Part shown: positions 25,027-33,458 of the stretch, piece by piece
How the letters are laid out: the number at the start of each line of letters is the position of its first letter
Position numbering within the stretch: the stretch's first letter is position 1
Source of the DNA: Gemmatimonadota bacterium
Lineage (GTDB): Bacteria; Gemmatimonadota; Gemmatimonadetes; Gemmatimonadales; Gemmatimonadaceae
Direction of reading: 5' to 3'
NCBI GenBank assembly: GCA_028287305.1
Contig: JAQBPX010000019.1
Span: 186,001-250,000, forward strand
Length of the DNA stretch: 64,000 nucleotides
The notes under the pieces: model-generated
What the model saw: the letters and a program-made list of their open reading frames with translations, nothing else
Told to the model about the DNA's origin: nothing
Databases searched by the model: none
Program-made: the position numbers and the translations under genes

Positions 25027-25965
25027 TCAGGCGGTGGCGGCGGCCCCGCGTCCGAGGGCCGAGATCTCCTCGGCGCTCGCGCGGACGGCCCACGCCAGCC
25101 CGTGGCTGGCGATGGCAGGCTCGACGAGCCGTGCGCCCAGGTAGTAGCCGCTGCGCTCCGGCAACAGGTAGCGGTCCACGGTGCGTGCGTCGTCGCTCAT
25201 GCCACCGGACAGGTAGCGCAGGCGCAGGCCCAGGCCGGCGCGATTGATGTCGTTCTGGACGGCGCGCACCAGCACCGGCTCGAGCTCGCGTACGCGCGCA
25301 TACTGGCGGCGTCCGTAGCCGAAGTACTCCCAGGCGGCGTGCCCCGGGCTGACCAGCTGGGACGCCTGCACGGCGATCCCCTCGTTCACCAGGTGCTCGC
25401 GCAGCGAGACGTGACGGCCGGATTCCCAGTACGAGTAGCTGCCACCCATCTCGTCCACGAACTCGCGCAGCTCGCTGCGGCTGGTGGGGGAGGTGTAGCG
25501 CACCGCATGCGCGATCTCGTGCGCCAGCCAGAGCGGAAGGAGCTCCGGATCGAGTCCGAGTCCCTGCGTCTCCTGGTTGGCCACGCTGGTGAAGTGCTCG
25601 AGGCAGACGAAGGCGACGCCGCGCCCGTGCACCACCAGCTCGCCGGCATTGGCCGCGCCCACGCCGACCATGAGCACCACGTCGATGTCGACGTCGGCCT
25701 CGAGCAGCGCAAGGCAAAGCTCCTCGGTGCGGCGCGCGAGTGACACGACATCCGTGCGCTCGAGCATCGTACGCAGGTCACTGCGGTCGGCGAAGGCCGT
25801 GGCGCGGACGACCTCCTGGAAGTGCGGCCCCTCGGGATCGATGACGTAGTTCTGCCAGTACGCCTCGAGGAGGGGGCGATGCGCGGCGAAGTAACGGTGG
25901 TAGGCGGCGACCCGGTCGGTGCTACTCAGTACGGCAAAAAAGTCCGGCAGCAGGTTGATCAGCAT
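25027..25965 (-). CDS. DUF2268-type predicted Zn-dependent protease
   Basis: A 312-residue protein with the gluzincin-type motif LAHEIAHAVRY (HEIAH at about residues 159-163) and a later NEGIAVQASQ segment that could supply the third metal ligand. Near the end is ERSGYYLGARLVEPAIA, typical of DUF2268 proteins. No signal peptide is evident, so it is probably cytoplasmic. The substrate is unknown. The ATG at 25965 begins MLINLLPDFFAVL; the frame stays open to 26232 but that stretch is Ser/Arg-rich and unlike coding sequence. It is divergent from the DUF2225 gene. Confidence 0.8.
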   Translation of the reverse strand: MLINLLPDFFAVLSSTDRVAAYHRYFAAHRPLLEAYWQNYVIDPEGPHFQEVVRATAFADRSDLRTMLERTDVVSLARRTEELCLALLEADVDIDVVLMVGVGAANAGELVVHGRGVAFVCLEHFTSVANQETQGLGLDPELLPLWLAHEIAHAVRYTSPTSRSELREFVDEMGGSYSYWESGRHVSLREHLVNEGIAVQASQLVSPGHAAWEYFGYGRRQYARVRELEPVLVRAVQNDINRAGLGLRLRYLSGGMSDDARTVDRYLLPERSGYYLGARLVEPAIASHGLAWAVRASAEEISALGRGAAATA

Positions 25966-26131
25966 TCGACCGGGAAGGCGGGAGGCGGCGCGACCGCGGG
26001 ACGAGCTCGTGGCGGACGCGGAATCATAGCGCTGGCGGGAAAGGCGAACAAGAGTGCGGTGCGGTTGGCACATGGCACGCTTCTTCCTTTTTGACCCGCC
26101 GAAGGCAACCGAAGCAAGTGGGAGAAGCACC

Positions 26132-26785
26132 ATGACCACGCTACAACAAATCGAGCTCCGCTGTCCCGTGTGCGATACCAAGTTCCGTTCGCAGTCGGTC
26201 GTGTCGACCAACTCGTTCGGCGGCAAGCGCACGGACTTTCACGAGCGCGCGGCCGGCACGCAGCCGCTGCCGTACCTGATCCACACCTGCAGCCGCTGCG
26301 GATACTCCGGTGCCGAGCGCGACTTCACCGACGAATCCGACGTGTCGCCGGTGCTGAAGGAACATGTGTGGAACGAGCTCGCGCCGGCCATCGCAGCGGG
26401 CACGATCAGCGGGTCGGAGAAGTACGAGGCGGCCGCGAAGGTCTCGGAGTGGCAGGGGATGGAGCCGCGTCACGTGGCCGACCTGCTGCTGCGCGCCGCG
26501 TGGTGCTGCGTGGACGAGGGCGACATCGAGGCCGAGCGCTTCTACCGTCGCAAGGCGGCGTGGAAGTTCGAGGAGGCGCTGTCGAGCTTCGACGGCGTGG
26601 CGCGCGAGGAGCGCGCGGTGCTCACCTACCTGGTGGGCGAGCTGTGGCGCCGCGTGGGCGACGCCACGCAGTCGTCGGACTGGTTCGAGCGCGTGACGAA
26701 CGAAATCCAGGACGGCCCCACGCAGCAGTGGGTGGTCGATGCCGCGCGCCAGCAGCGTGATTGTCCGCGGGAGTGGTTCGGCTAA
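26132..26785 (+). CDS. DUF2225 family zinc-ribbon protein
   Basis: A 217-residue protein with two Cys pairs, CPVC (11-14) and CSRC (53-56), that should bind one zinc, then a helical TPR-like region (RAAWCCVDEGDIEAERFYRRKAAWKFEEAL). This is the layout of DUF2225, a family of unknown function common in Firmicutes and other phyla. GGAG stands 8 bases before the ATG, and upstream in-frame ATGs lack such a site. It is divergent from the DUF2268 gene and convergent with upp. Confidence 0.88.
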   Translation: MTTLQQIELRCPVCDTKFRSQSVVSTNSFGGKRTDFHERAAGTQPLPYLIHTCSRCGYSGAERDFTDESDVSPVLKEHVWNELAPAIAAGTISGSEKYEAAAKVSEWQGMEPRHVADLLLRAAWCCVDEGDIEAERFYRRKAAWKFEEALSSFDGVAREERAVLTYLVGELWRRVGDATQSSDWFERVTNEIQDGPTQQWVVDAARQQRDCPREWFG

Positions 26786-26826
26786 CGGCGGGGAATCAGG
26801 AATCAGGGAACAGGAAACGAAAAGCA

Positions 26827-26859
26827 AACGGCACACCGGACTGAGTCTGGTGTGCCGTT
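26827..26859. terminator. Bidirectional terminator / repeated hairpin, copy A
   Basis: An 11-bp perfect stem (AACGGCACACC at 26827-26837 with its complement at 26849-26859) continues with GAC/GTC inside. The surrounding DNA (26791-26890) carries further imperfect complementarity made of GGAATCA- and GGGAACAGG-like words. It lies between convergent DUF2225 and upp genes. A second copy with the same length and ends lies at 53248-53282 (28 of 35 positions identical). Confidence 0.7.
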
Positions 26860-26897
26860 CCTGTTCTCCGTTTCCCTCATTCCCCGCTTCCTGCCGT

Positions 26898-27545
26898 TCA
26901 CCTCGTCCCGAACAACCGGTCCCCGGCATCGCCAAGCCCGGGCAGGATGTATCCGACCTCGTTCAGCTCGCGGTCCAGGCTCGCGCAGTAGACCGTCACG
27001 TCGGGGTGCGCCTCGGCCAGACGCTCGACGCCCTGCGGCGCCGCCACCAGGCAGAGGAACCGGATGCGCGTCGCGCCGGCGCGCTTCAGTGAAGCCACCG
27101 CGGCCGCGGCGCTGCCTCCCGTCGCGAGCATCGGGTCGAGCAGGAAGAAGTCCCGCTCCGTGGCGTCACTCGGCACCTTGAAGTAGTAGTCCACGGGCTC
27201 GAGCGTGTCGTGGTCGCGATAGAGCCCGATGTGGCCCACGCGCGCCGCGGGCACGAGCCGGGCGACACCCTCGACCATCCCCAGCCCGGCGCGCAGGATC
27301 GGGACGAGCGTGAGCTTCTTGCCGGCCACGCGGTGCCCCATGGTGCGCTCGAGCGGCGTCTCGACGGGCGCGTCCTCGATCGCGAGGTCGGCGGTGGCCT
27401 CGTACGCCATGAGCATGGCGATCTCGTCCACCAGCTCCTTGAAGATCTTGGTGGGCGTGGTGCGATCGCGCAGGATCGTCAGCTTGTGCTGGACGAGCGG
27501 ATGCGAGACGATGCGAAGGGTCGGGTACGCGGGGGTGGTGTCCAT
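26898..27545 (-). CDS. upp: Uracil phosphoribosyltransferase
   Basis: A 215-residue enzyme of normal family length that converts uracil and PRPP to UMP (pyrimidine salvage). The PRPP-binding loop is [16 protein letters not shown] (about 135-150). The uracil-binding end [17 protein letters not shown] is intact. The ATG at 27545 matches the family start; the frame is open further upstream but without homology. A DUF4177-like gene diverges from it with only 27 bases between the start codons. Confidence 0.97.
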   Translation of the reverse strand: MDTTPAYPTLRIVSHPLVQHKLTILRDRTTPTKIFKELVDEIAMLMAYEATADLAIEDAPVETPLERTMGHRVAGKKLTLVPILRAGLGMVEGVARLVPAARVGHIGLYRDHDTLEPVDYYFKVPSDATERDFFLLDPMLATGGSAAAAVASLKRAGATRIRFLCLVAAPQGVERLAEAHPDVTVYCASLDRELNEVGYILPGLGDAGDRLFGTR

Positions 27546-27572
27546 GGACCGGAAGCTACTAATTTCGCGCCC

Positions 27573-27755
27573 ATGAAAGAATACCAGGCCGTGATGGTGC
27601 GACTCACGCGCCACCTGCACGACGACGAGGACGCACTCACCGACCTCCTGAACGAGCGCAGCCGCGGCGGCTGGGAACCCGCGCTCCTGACGCAGGAGGG
27701 GGATCGCCTCACCGTGATCTTCGCCCGGGAAGGGAGTGAGGCAGTGAATCACTGA
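27573..27755 (+). CDS. Small DUF4177-like protein
   Basis: A 60-residue protein, [11 protein letters not shown]..., with [28 protein letters not shown]. The strand-helix-GGW-strand layout resembles DUF4177 (small proteins ending in a hydrophobic strand after EGWEL), but this is pattern recognition only and the function is unknown. Its promoter must overlap that of upp. The stop codon lies in the centre of a perfect 17-bp inverted repeat that probably ends the transcript. Confidence 0.65.
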   Translation: MKEYQAVMVRLTRHLHDDEDALTDLLNERSRGGWEPALLTQEGDRLTVIFAREGSEAVNH

Positions 27756-27769
27756 TTCACTGCCTCACT
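27735..27769. terminator. Perfect 17-bp inverted repeat spanning a stop codon
   Basis: AGTGAGGCAGTGAATCA (27735-27751) is exactly complementary to 27753-27769 with a single base between, so the effective loop is three to five bases. It begins within the last codons of the small gene and ends 4 bases before the M1 peptidase stop. There is no T-tract. It serves converging genes. Confidence 0.6.
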
Positions 27770-27773
27770 TCAC

Positions 27774-29741
27774 TCACGGCTTCGGACTCGTCGCCGCGTT
27801 AGTGCCCCAGACATTGTTCTTCCGGTCCACGTCCACCAGCCGGTGCTCGGGATCCAGCTCCACCTTCGCGAGCACCTTCCCCGGGAAGCGATAGCTGCGC
27901 AGGTAGCGCACGGTGTTCGTGCTCCAGACCTCCGCCGGATACGCGAAGTCGCGCGTCGTGTTGTCGGTGAAGGTGAAGCGCGCGCGGATCGGCAGCACGC
28001 CACGCTGGTGGTTGCCATACGCCACCGACACCGCGTCGCCGTTCACCGCCACGGTGTCGATCGCCTGGTCGAAGTGCTCGTTCGTCATGAACCACTCGCG
28101 CCAGAACCAGTCGAGGCGGCGGCCGCTCGCATCCTCCATGGTGCGGAAGAAGTCCGCGGGCGTCGGGTGCTTGAACGCCCAGCGCGCCACGTACGTCCGG
28201 AACGCGTCGTCGAACGCCTGCGGTCCCAGGATCTCCTGCCGGAGCAGCTGCAGCCCAACCGACGGCTTGTAGTACGCGTTGTAGCCGAGCAGTCGCGGGT
28301 CGATGCGATCCGGCGAGACGTTCACCGGCTTGTCGATGCCCGCGACCATCGTGCGCTCGATGATGTTGCGCTCGTTGGCCGCGCGCGCCATCTGGTCGCC
28401 CTTCTCCGGATAGCGCATCCCCTCGGAGAAAGTGTTGATGAAGGTGTTGAAGCCCTCGTCCTGCCACATGTACACGCGTTCGTTCGACCCCACGATCATC
28501 GGGAACCACATGTGCCCGATCTCGTGCGTGATCACGTTGTACAGGTCGTACACGTCGTCGCTCTTGTTCTCCATCGCGACCATCGGGTACTCCATGCCGC
28601 TGATCGGGCCCTCGATCGCCGAGATGTGCGGCCACGGGTACGGGAACCACTGCTCGGAGTAGACCTTGATGGACATGCGCGACTGGTCCGCCGCGTCGTG
28701 CCAGTTCACCGCGGCGCTCGGCCGGTAGTAGGCGAAGGCGTAGGTGCCCTTGTAGCTCGACGCGTCCCACTGGAAGTCGGGCGACGCTGCCCACACCGCA
28801 TCGCGCACGCTCTTCGCGCGGAAGCGCCAGGTGAGCGTGCCGGTCGTCCCCTTGCGCGCGGTGCCCGCCTGCAGCTCGGGCGCGGTGATGACGCGCACTA
28901 CCGAGTCGCTGCCCTTCGCCTGCCTCAGTCGCGCGACCTGCGTGGGCGTGAGCACCTCGGCGGGGTTCAGCAGTTCGCCGGTGGCAGCGACGATGTATCC
29001 GGAAGGCACGGTGATGGCGAGGTTGTAGTCGCCATACTCGAGGTAGAACTCGCCCTGCCCCAGGTACGGCTCGAAGTTCCAGCCGCGCAGGTCGTCGTAG
29101 ACGGCCACGCGCGGGTACCACTGCGCGATCTCGTAGAGCGCGCCATCGCGCCCCATGCGGTCGGCGCCGTGCTCCGGCACCAGGAAGTGCCAGGCCACGT
29201 CGAGCGTGGTCGAGCGGCCCGGCGCGAGCGGCTCGGAGAGGTCGACCTTCATGACTGTCTCCTGCACCCGAGTCTTCACGGCCACGCGTCGCCCGGCCGC
29301 GCCCACCAGCTCGTCGAAGCGCGTGAACTCGGCGCCCCCCTCGAACCCGCGCGCGCCGAAGCGGGAATCCTGCGGGAAGATGAACGAGTTGAGCGAGTTG
29401 TCCCTGAACGCGTTCTGCTCGACCTGCAGCCAGAGGTATCGGAGCGTGTCGGGCGAGTTGTTGGTGTACCTGAGCTTCATCTCGCCCAGCACGCGCTTGC
29501 CGGCCGTGTCGAGCGTGGCCTTCAGGTCGTAGTCGGCGCGGTTCTGCCAGTAGCGGGAGCCGGGCGCGCCGGAGCCCGTGCGAACCATGGAGGGGGTCGG
29601 CAGCAGGAGCGGCGCGAAGATCGAGCTGTCGCCCACGCCCAGCTGCGGCGCGGTGCCCTGCGCGTGGGAGGTAGCGGGAAAGCCCTGGAAAGCGATGACG
29701 GCGGCGAGTGACGCGAGCAGCCGGGTGCGTGCGAAGTTCAT
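27774..29741 (-). CDS. M1 family aminopeptidase-like metallopeptidase, secreted
   Basis: A 655-residue protein with a signal peptide (MNFARTRLLASLAAVIAFQG..., cleavage likely near SHAQ) and an M1 catalytic domain. The zinc motif is HEIGHMWF (about 405) with the third ligand Glu in DEGFNTF about 20 residues on. The substrate-binding GxMEN motif appears as GMEYPMVAMEN just before. It probably trims peptides in the periplasm. The last gene on its strand before the divergent small gene, it is preceded by an intrinsic terminator that separates it from the cytochrome gene. Confidence 0.92.
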   Translation of the reverse strand: MNFARTRLLASLAAVIAFQGFPATSHAQGTAPQLGVGDSSIFAPLLLPTPSMVRTGSGAPGSRYWQNRADYDLKATLDTAGKRVLGEMKLRYTNNSPDTLRYLWLQVEQNAFRDNSLNSFIFPQDSRFGARGFEGGAEFTRFDELVGAAGRRVAVKTRVQETVMKVDLSEPLAPGRSTTLDVAWHFLVPEHGADRMGRDGALYEIAQWYPRVAVYDDLRGWNFEPYLGQGEFYLEYGDYNLAITVPSGYIVAATGELLNPAEVLTPTQVARLRQAKGSDSVVRVITAPELQAGTARKGTTGTLTWRFRAKSVRDAVWAASPDFQWDASSYKGTYAFAYYRPSAAVNWHDAADQSRMSIKVYSEQWFPYPWPHISAIEGPISGMEYPMVAMENKSDDVYDLYNVITHEIGHMWFPMIVGSNERVYMWQDEGFNTFINTFSEGMRYPEKGDQMARAANERNIIERTMVAGIDKPVNVSPDRIDPRLLGYNAYYKPSVGLQLLRQEILGPQAFDDAFRTYVARWAFKHPTPADFFRTMEDASGRRLDWFWREWFMTNEHFDQAIDTVAVNGDAVSVAYGNHQRGVLPIRARFTFTDNTTRDFAYPAEVWSTNTVRYLRSYRFPGKVLAKVELDPEHRLVDVDRKNNVWGTNAATSPKP

Positions 29742-29760
29742 GGTCGAGCTCGTTCGAGTG

Positions 29761-29824
29761 AAAAAGGCGGCGCACTGGGGCGCTCGGGAGAATACCCGCG
29801 AGTCGCGTTCCAGTGCACCGCCTT
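29761..29824 (-). terminator. Intrinsic terminator after the cytochrome c gene
   Basis: AAGGCGGCGCACTGG (29764-29778) pairs with CCAGTGCACCGCCTT (29810-29824) with one mismatch. Read on the minus strand, the stem ends in TTTTT (complement of 29761-29765). It lies between the cytochrome gene and the M1 peptidase gene, both on the minus strand, so the two are probably separate units. Confidence 0.8.
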
Positions 29825-29873
29825 CCCGTACTTCCCTCGCGCGCCGCGGGATCCAGGCGCGCGCGGCGTCGCG

Positions 29874-30809
29874 CTAACGCCCCCCGAATTCCTTCACCGG
29901 CACCGACTGGAGGTACAGCCAGACCGCGTGCATCTCGTCGTCGGTCATCTGGCCCGCCAGCTTCCACGGCATGACCGGATTGAGCGGGCTCCCATCAGGC
30001 CGCTTGCCGCTCCGCAGCGTGGCGATGAACTGGGCCTCGGTCCACTTCCCGGGACTTCCCCCGCGCGTGAGGTTTGCCGCGGGCGGCCAGTCCGGGGGCA
30101 CACCGGGAATCTTCCCGCCCGACAGGCCGGGCCCGTGGCAGGAGACGCATCCGCCGATGCGGGTCACATAGCGGCCGTACTCCCTCGTCGGCGCGGGCAC
30201 GATGGGCGCGCCGTGCGGAGCCGAATGATCCATCCGCTCGGCCTCGTACAGCGGCAGCTGTCCAACGGTGTAGAGCACGCGGCCGAGCAGCTTGATGTTC
30301 GTGGGCGGCAGGCTCGAGTTCACCGCCGGCACCGACCGCACATAGGCGATGATGGCGGCGAGGTCCGCGTCACTCATCGCCGCGAAGTCGGACGCCGGCA
30401 TGATCGGGATGGGCGTCCCGTCCGTTCGCACGCCGTGGCGCACCGCCCGCTCGATCGCCGCGTCATCGTAGCCGCCGATCACGCCGTTCGTTCCGGTCGT
30501 GAGGTTCGCCGCGGTGATGTTCCCGAGCATGGGGTCGTCGATGAAGGTCGACCCCCCAAGGTTGCTGCCATGACAGTCCACGCACTTCGCGATGGAAACC
30601 GCCAGGTGACGTCCCCGCTCGACCAGCGCGGCGCCGGATGGTGTTGTCGCGACATCAGGCACACCCGCCTGGACAACGGCGTGCTCTGCGGGAACGGCAA
30701 TGCTGCGGCGCGCGCGCGCGCCGGCGAATCCGTACGCGGCGGTGAGGCAGACGGCGAGGAGCGCGACGAGCGCGCCCAGCGCGAGTCCGCTGCGTCGAAG
30801 CCACTTCAT
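29874..30809 (-). CDS. Dihaem c-type cytochrome, membrane-anchored
   Basis: A 311-residue protein. It has an N-terminal uncleaved helix (LALGALVALLAVCLTAAYGF) and two haem-binding motifs, CVDCH (about 74-78) and CVSCH (about 221-225), each with a downstream Met-containing segment for the sixth ligand. It should carry electrons at the periplasmic face of the inner membrane. Relatives with two such domains often accompany dehydrogenases, but none is adjacent. GGGAGG lies 5 bases before the ATG at 30809. It is divergent from a TetR-type regulator gene, which may control it. Confidence 0.9.
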   Translation of the reverse strand: MKWLRRSGLALGALVALLAVCLTAAYGFAGARARRSIAVPAEHAVVQAGVPDVATTPSGAALVERGRHLAVSIAKCVDCHGSNLGGSTFIDDPMLGNITAANLTTGTNGVIGGYDDAAIERAVRHGVRTDGTPIPIMPASDFAAMSDADLAAIIAYVRSVPAVNSSLPPTNIKLLGRVLYTVGQLPLYEAERMDHSAPHGAPIVPAPTREYGRYVTRIGGCVSCHGPGLSGGKIPGVPPDWPPAANLTRGGSPGKWTEAQFIATLRSGKRPDGSPLNPVMPWKLAGQMTDDEMHAVWLYLQSVPVKEFGGR

Positions 30810-30892
30810 GCAGGCCTCCCAGGGGGGTTGGCCACCAAGATGCAAAATTCGCCGGTTTCCGTCCAGCACGGCAGCGCCATATTGCAGGCGCG

Positions 30893-31444
30893 ATGACCCA
30901 ACCCCAGCACATCCTTGCCGCCGCCGCGCGCTGCATCCGGCGCGGCGGCGCGAGTGGCGCCACGCTCGGCGCCATCGCCGCCGAGGCGCAGGTGAGCAAG
31001 GGGCTGCTGCTCTACCACTTCACCGACAAGTCCGGACTGATCGTCGCGCTGCTCGGCGAGGCGTGCGTGCGCATCCTCGGGCGCGAGGCGGAGCTGCGCG
31101 CGCGGCCCGAGGGAACGCGAGCGGTGGCGGCGCTGCGCTCGTGGATGGAGGAAGAGCTCGCGCGCGAGGACGTCGCCCTCCTCGCCGCCCTCGCCTTCAG
31201 CGATGAGCCGGCCGTGCGCGCCGCCGTGGCCGCGGCGAACGAGGCAAGGGTGGAGTCGGCGAGGGAGACGGTGCACTGGCTGTTCGAGCAGCTCGGCCTG
31301 GCACCGCGCGTGCCCGACGCCTTCATCGCCCGCGCGACGGTCGCGCTCCTCGACGGACTGGCGCTCCGCAAGGGAGATGAGGGCTCGCACGCGGCCGTCG
31401 CATTCGACGTGTTCTGGCTGGGAATGCTCGGACTCGCTGAGTGA
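30893..31444 (+). CDS. TetR family transcriptional regulator
   Basis: A 183-residue repressor-type protein. The HTH is ATLGAIAAEAQVSKGLLLYHFTDKSGLI (about 23-50), the classic TetR N-terminal pattern with LYHFTDK. The C-terminal two thirds is a helical ligand domain of unknown specificity. It is divergent from the cytochrome c gene with an 83-bp spacer, the usual arrangement for control of itself and its neighbour. Confidence 0.92.
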   Translation: MTQPQHILAAAARCIRRGGASGATLGAIAAEAQVSKGLLLYHFTDKSGLIVALLGEACVRILGREAELRARPEGTRAVAALRSWMEEELAREDVALLAALAFSDEPAVRAAVAAANEARVESARETVHWLFEQLGLAPRVPDAFIARATVALLDGLALRKGDEGSHAAVAFDVFWLGMLGLAE

Positions 31445-31495
31445 GCAGGGCCCAGCGCTTCCACCGCGCGCGCGCGCCACGCTAGCTTCCGCCCC

Positions 31496-32104
31496 ATGCT
31501 GCCGCCGCGACCGCCGCTGTGGACCCGCGTCGCGCGCGGAGTCGTCGTCGCCCTGGTCGCGTCCTGGATCCTCTCGTTCCTGGCCGTGGTCGGCTGGCAA
31601 TACCGGCGCACCGACCAGCACGGTGACGCCATCGTGGTCCTGGGCGCCGCACAGTACGCTGGCCGGCCCTCGCCGGTGCTGCGCGCGCGGCTCGACCATG
31701 CCATCGAGCTCTATCGCCAGCGCGCCGCGCCGGAGATCGTGTTCACCGGCGGGACGGGCGTGGGCGACACCACCAGTGAGGCGGCCGTGGGCCGTCGCTA
31801 CGCGATGATGCGCGGCGTCCCCGACTCGGCCATCGAGCTGGAAAACACCGGCCGCACCACCAGCGAGTCCATGCGCAGCGTGGCAGCGCTCCTGGCGGCG
31901 CGGGGCAAGGCCGAGGTGATCCTGGTGAGCGATCCCTTTCACATGCTGCGCCTCTCGATCCTCGCGAGGCGCTTCGGGCTGCATCCCCACAGCTCGCCGA
32001 CGCCCACCAGCCGCATCTCGGCCAGCCCGAGCGAGTCGTGGAAGTACCTGTTCAGCGAATCCTTCAAGGCGCCGGCGGCGTTCCTCTTCGAGCGCGGGAA
32101 CTAG
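31496..32104 (+). CDS. YdcF/SanA-like DUF218 membrane protein
   Basis: A 202-residue protein with one N-terminal membrane helix (GVVVALVASWILSFLAVVG) and a DUF218 domain: DAIVVLGAAQYAGRPSPVLRARLDHAIELY, then FTGG, then ENTGRTTSESM and VILVSDPFHMLR. SanA/YdcF-type proteins are linked to envelope or cell-wall functions, but the biochemical activity is not settled. It sits between the TetR gene and the M16 peptidase pair, all on the plus strand. Confidence 0.88.
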   Translation: MLPPRPPLWTRVARGVVVALVASWILSFLAVVGWQYRRTDQHGDAIVVLGAAQYAGRPSPVLRARLDHAIELYRQRAAPEIVFTGGTGVGDTTSEAAVGRRYAMMRGVPDSAIELENTGRTTSESMRSVAALLAARGKAEVILVSDPFHMLRLSILARRFGLHPHSSPTPTSRISASPSESWKYLFSESFKAPAAFLFERGN

Positions 32105-32144
32105 CAGGGTTCCAGAGCGCGGCTGGCCGGTGCAACTTTCGCCC

Positions 32145-33458
32145 ATGCGAATCCCGATCGACACCTTTCGCCTGGAGAACGGGCTGTTCGTCACGCTCTC
32201 CGAGGATCACACGGCGCCGCTCGTCGCCGTGAACCTCTGGTATCACGTGGGGTCGGCGAACGAGCGCGAGGGACGCACGGGGTTCGCGCATCTGTTCGAG
32301 CACATGCTGTTCCAGGGATCGGCGGACGTCGGCACCAACGAGCACTTCATGCTCGTGCAGCGCGCGGGCGGCACGCTGAATGGCAGCACGTGGCTGGAGC
32401 GCACCAACTACTTCGAGACGGTGCCGAGTCACGAGCTCGAGCTCGTGCTCTGGCTCGAGGCGAATCGCATGGGCAAGCTGCTGCCGGCCATGACGCAGCA
32501 GAAGCTCGACACGCAGCGCGACGTGGTGAAGAACGAGCGCCTCTGGTCCATGGACAACCAGCCCTACGGCACGTGGTGGGAGCGGTTGCCGGCGCTCTGC
32601 TTTCCCGCCTCGCATCCGTTTCACCATTCGCTGATCGGCTCGATGGAGGACCTGGACGCGGCGAGCCTCGAGGACGTCGCGGCCTTCTTCTCCACGTGGT
32701 ATGCGCCCGACAATGCGGTGCTCTCGATCGCGGGCGACTTCGATCCCGCGGTGGTGCGCACCCTCGTGGAGAAGCACTTCGGCCCGATCCCGCCCAGCGA
32801 GGCCCGTCCCGCGCCCCCCGAGGTGCCGGAGGCCGAGACGTTCGGCATGTGGAAGCGCGAGATCGTGCCCGATGACGTGGCCCTGCCGCGGCTGTTCCTC
32901 GCATTCCTCTCGCCCGTGTTCGGCAGCGACGCGTACTACGCGGCGAGCGTGTGCGGCGCGATCCTCGGGATGCGGAAGGGAAGCCGGCTGCACCGCGCGC
33001 TCGTGCGCGAGAAGCAGGTGGCGGCGGAGGCGCAGGCCTTCACCTACGACCTGACGCGCGGCAGCGACCTGCTGGTGGTGGACGCCACCGCACGTCCCGG
33101 AATATCCGCCGAGCAGCTCGAGTCCGAGGTGGCGAGCGAGATAGACCGGCTGATCGCCGAGGGCGTGACGGAGTCGGAGGTGGCGCGCGCGGTGACGCTG
33201 ATCGAGACGGACATGATCTCGTCGCTGCAGTCGGCGGGAGAGCGCGCCGACAAGCTGTCACTGTTCGCGACCTACTTCGGGGAGCCGCGTCTGGTGAACG
33301 AGCAGGTGGATCGCTATCGCGCGGTGACCGCCGAGGCGGTGAACGCGTTCATCGCCGCGCGGCTGGGCGAGGACAACCGGGCCAGCTTGCTCTTCGTGCC
33401 GCGCGAGCCGCAGGATGCCGCGGCGAACGAAGGCGTGATGGCGGAGGCGGGCGCATGA
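32145..33458 (+). CDS. M16 family zinc peptidase (catalytic partner)
   Basis: A 437-residue insulinase/PqqL-type peptidase with the inverted zinc motif in GFAHLFEHMLFQGS (HxxEH, about residues 48-52) and the downstream Glu ligand region TQRDVVKNERLW. No signal peptide is visible. The ATG at 32145 begins the domain (MRIPIDTFRLENGL); GTG 32130 is an alternative. Its stop overlaps by 4 bases (ATGA) the start of a second M16 protein that lacks the zinc motif, so the two probably form a heterodimer. Confidence 0.93.
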   Translation: MRIPIDTFRLENGLFVTLSEDHTAPLVAVNLWYHVGSANEREGRTGFAHLFEHMLFQGSADVGTNEHFMLVQRAGGTLNGSTWLERTNYFETVPSHELELVLWLEANRMGKLLPAMTQQKLDTQRDVVKNERLWSMDNQPYGTWWERLPALCFPASHPFHHSLIGSMEDLDAASLEDVAAFFSTWYAPDNAVLSIAGDFDPAVVRTLVEKHFGPIPPSEARPAPPEVPEAETFGMWKREIVPDDVALPRLFLAFLSPVFGSDAYYAASVCGAILGMRKGSRLHRALVREKQVAAEAQAFTYDLTRGSDLLVVDATARPGISAEQLESEVASEIDRLIAEGVTESEVARAVTLIETDMISSLQSAGERADKLSLFATYFGEPRLVNEQVDRYRAVTAEAVNAFIAARLGEDNRASLLFVPREPQDAAANEGVMAEAGA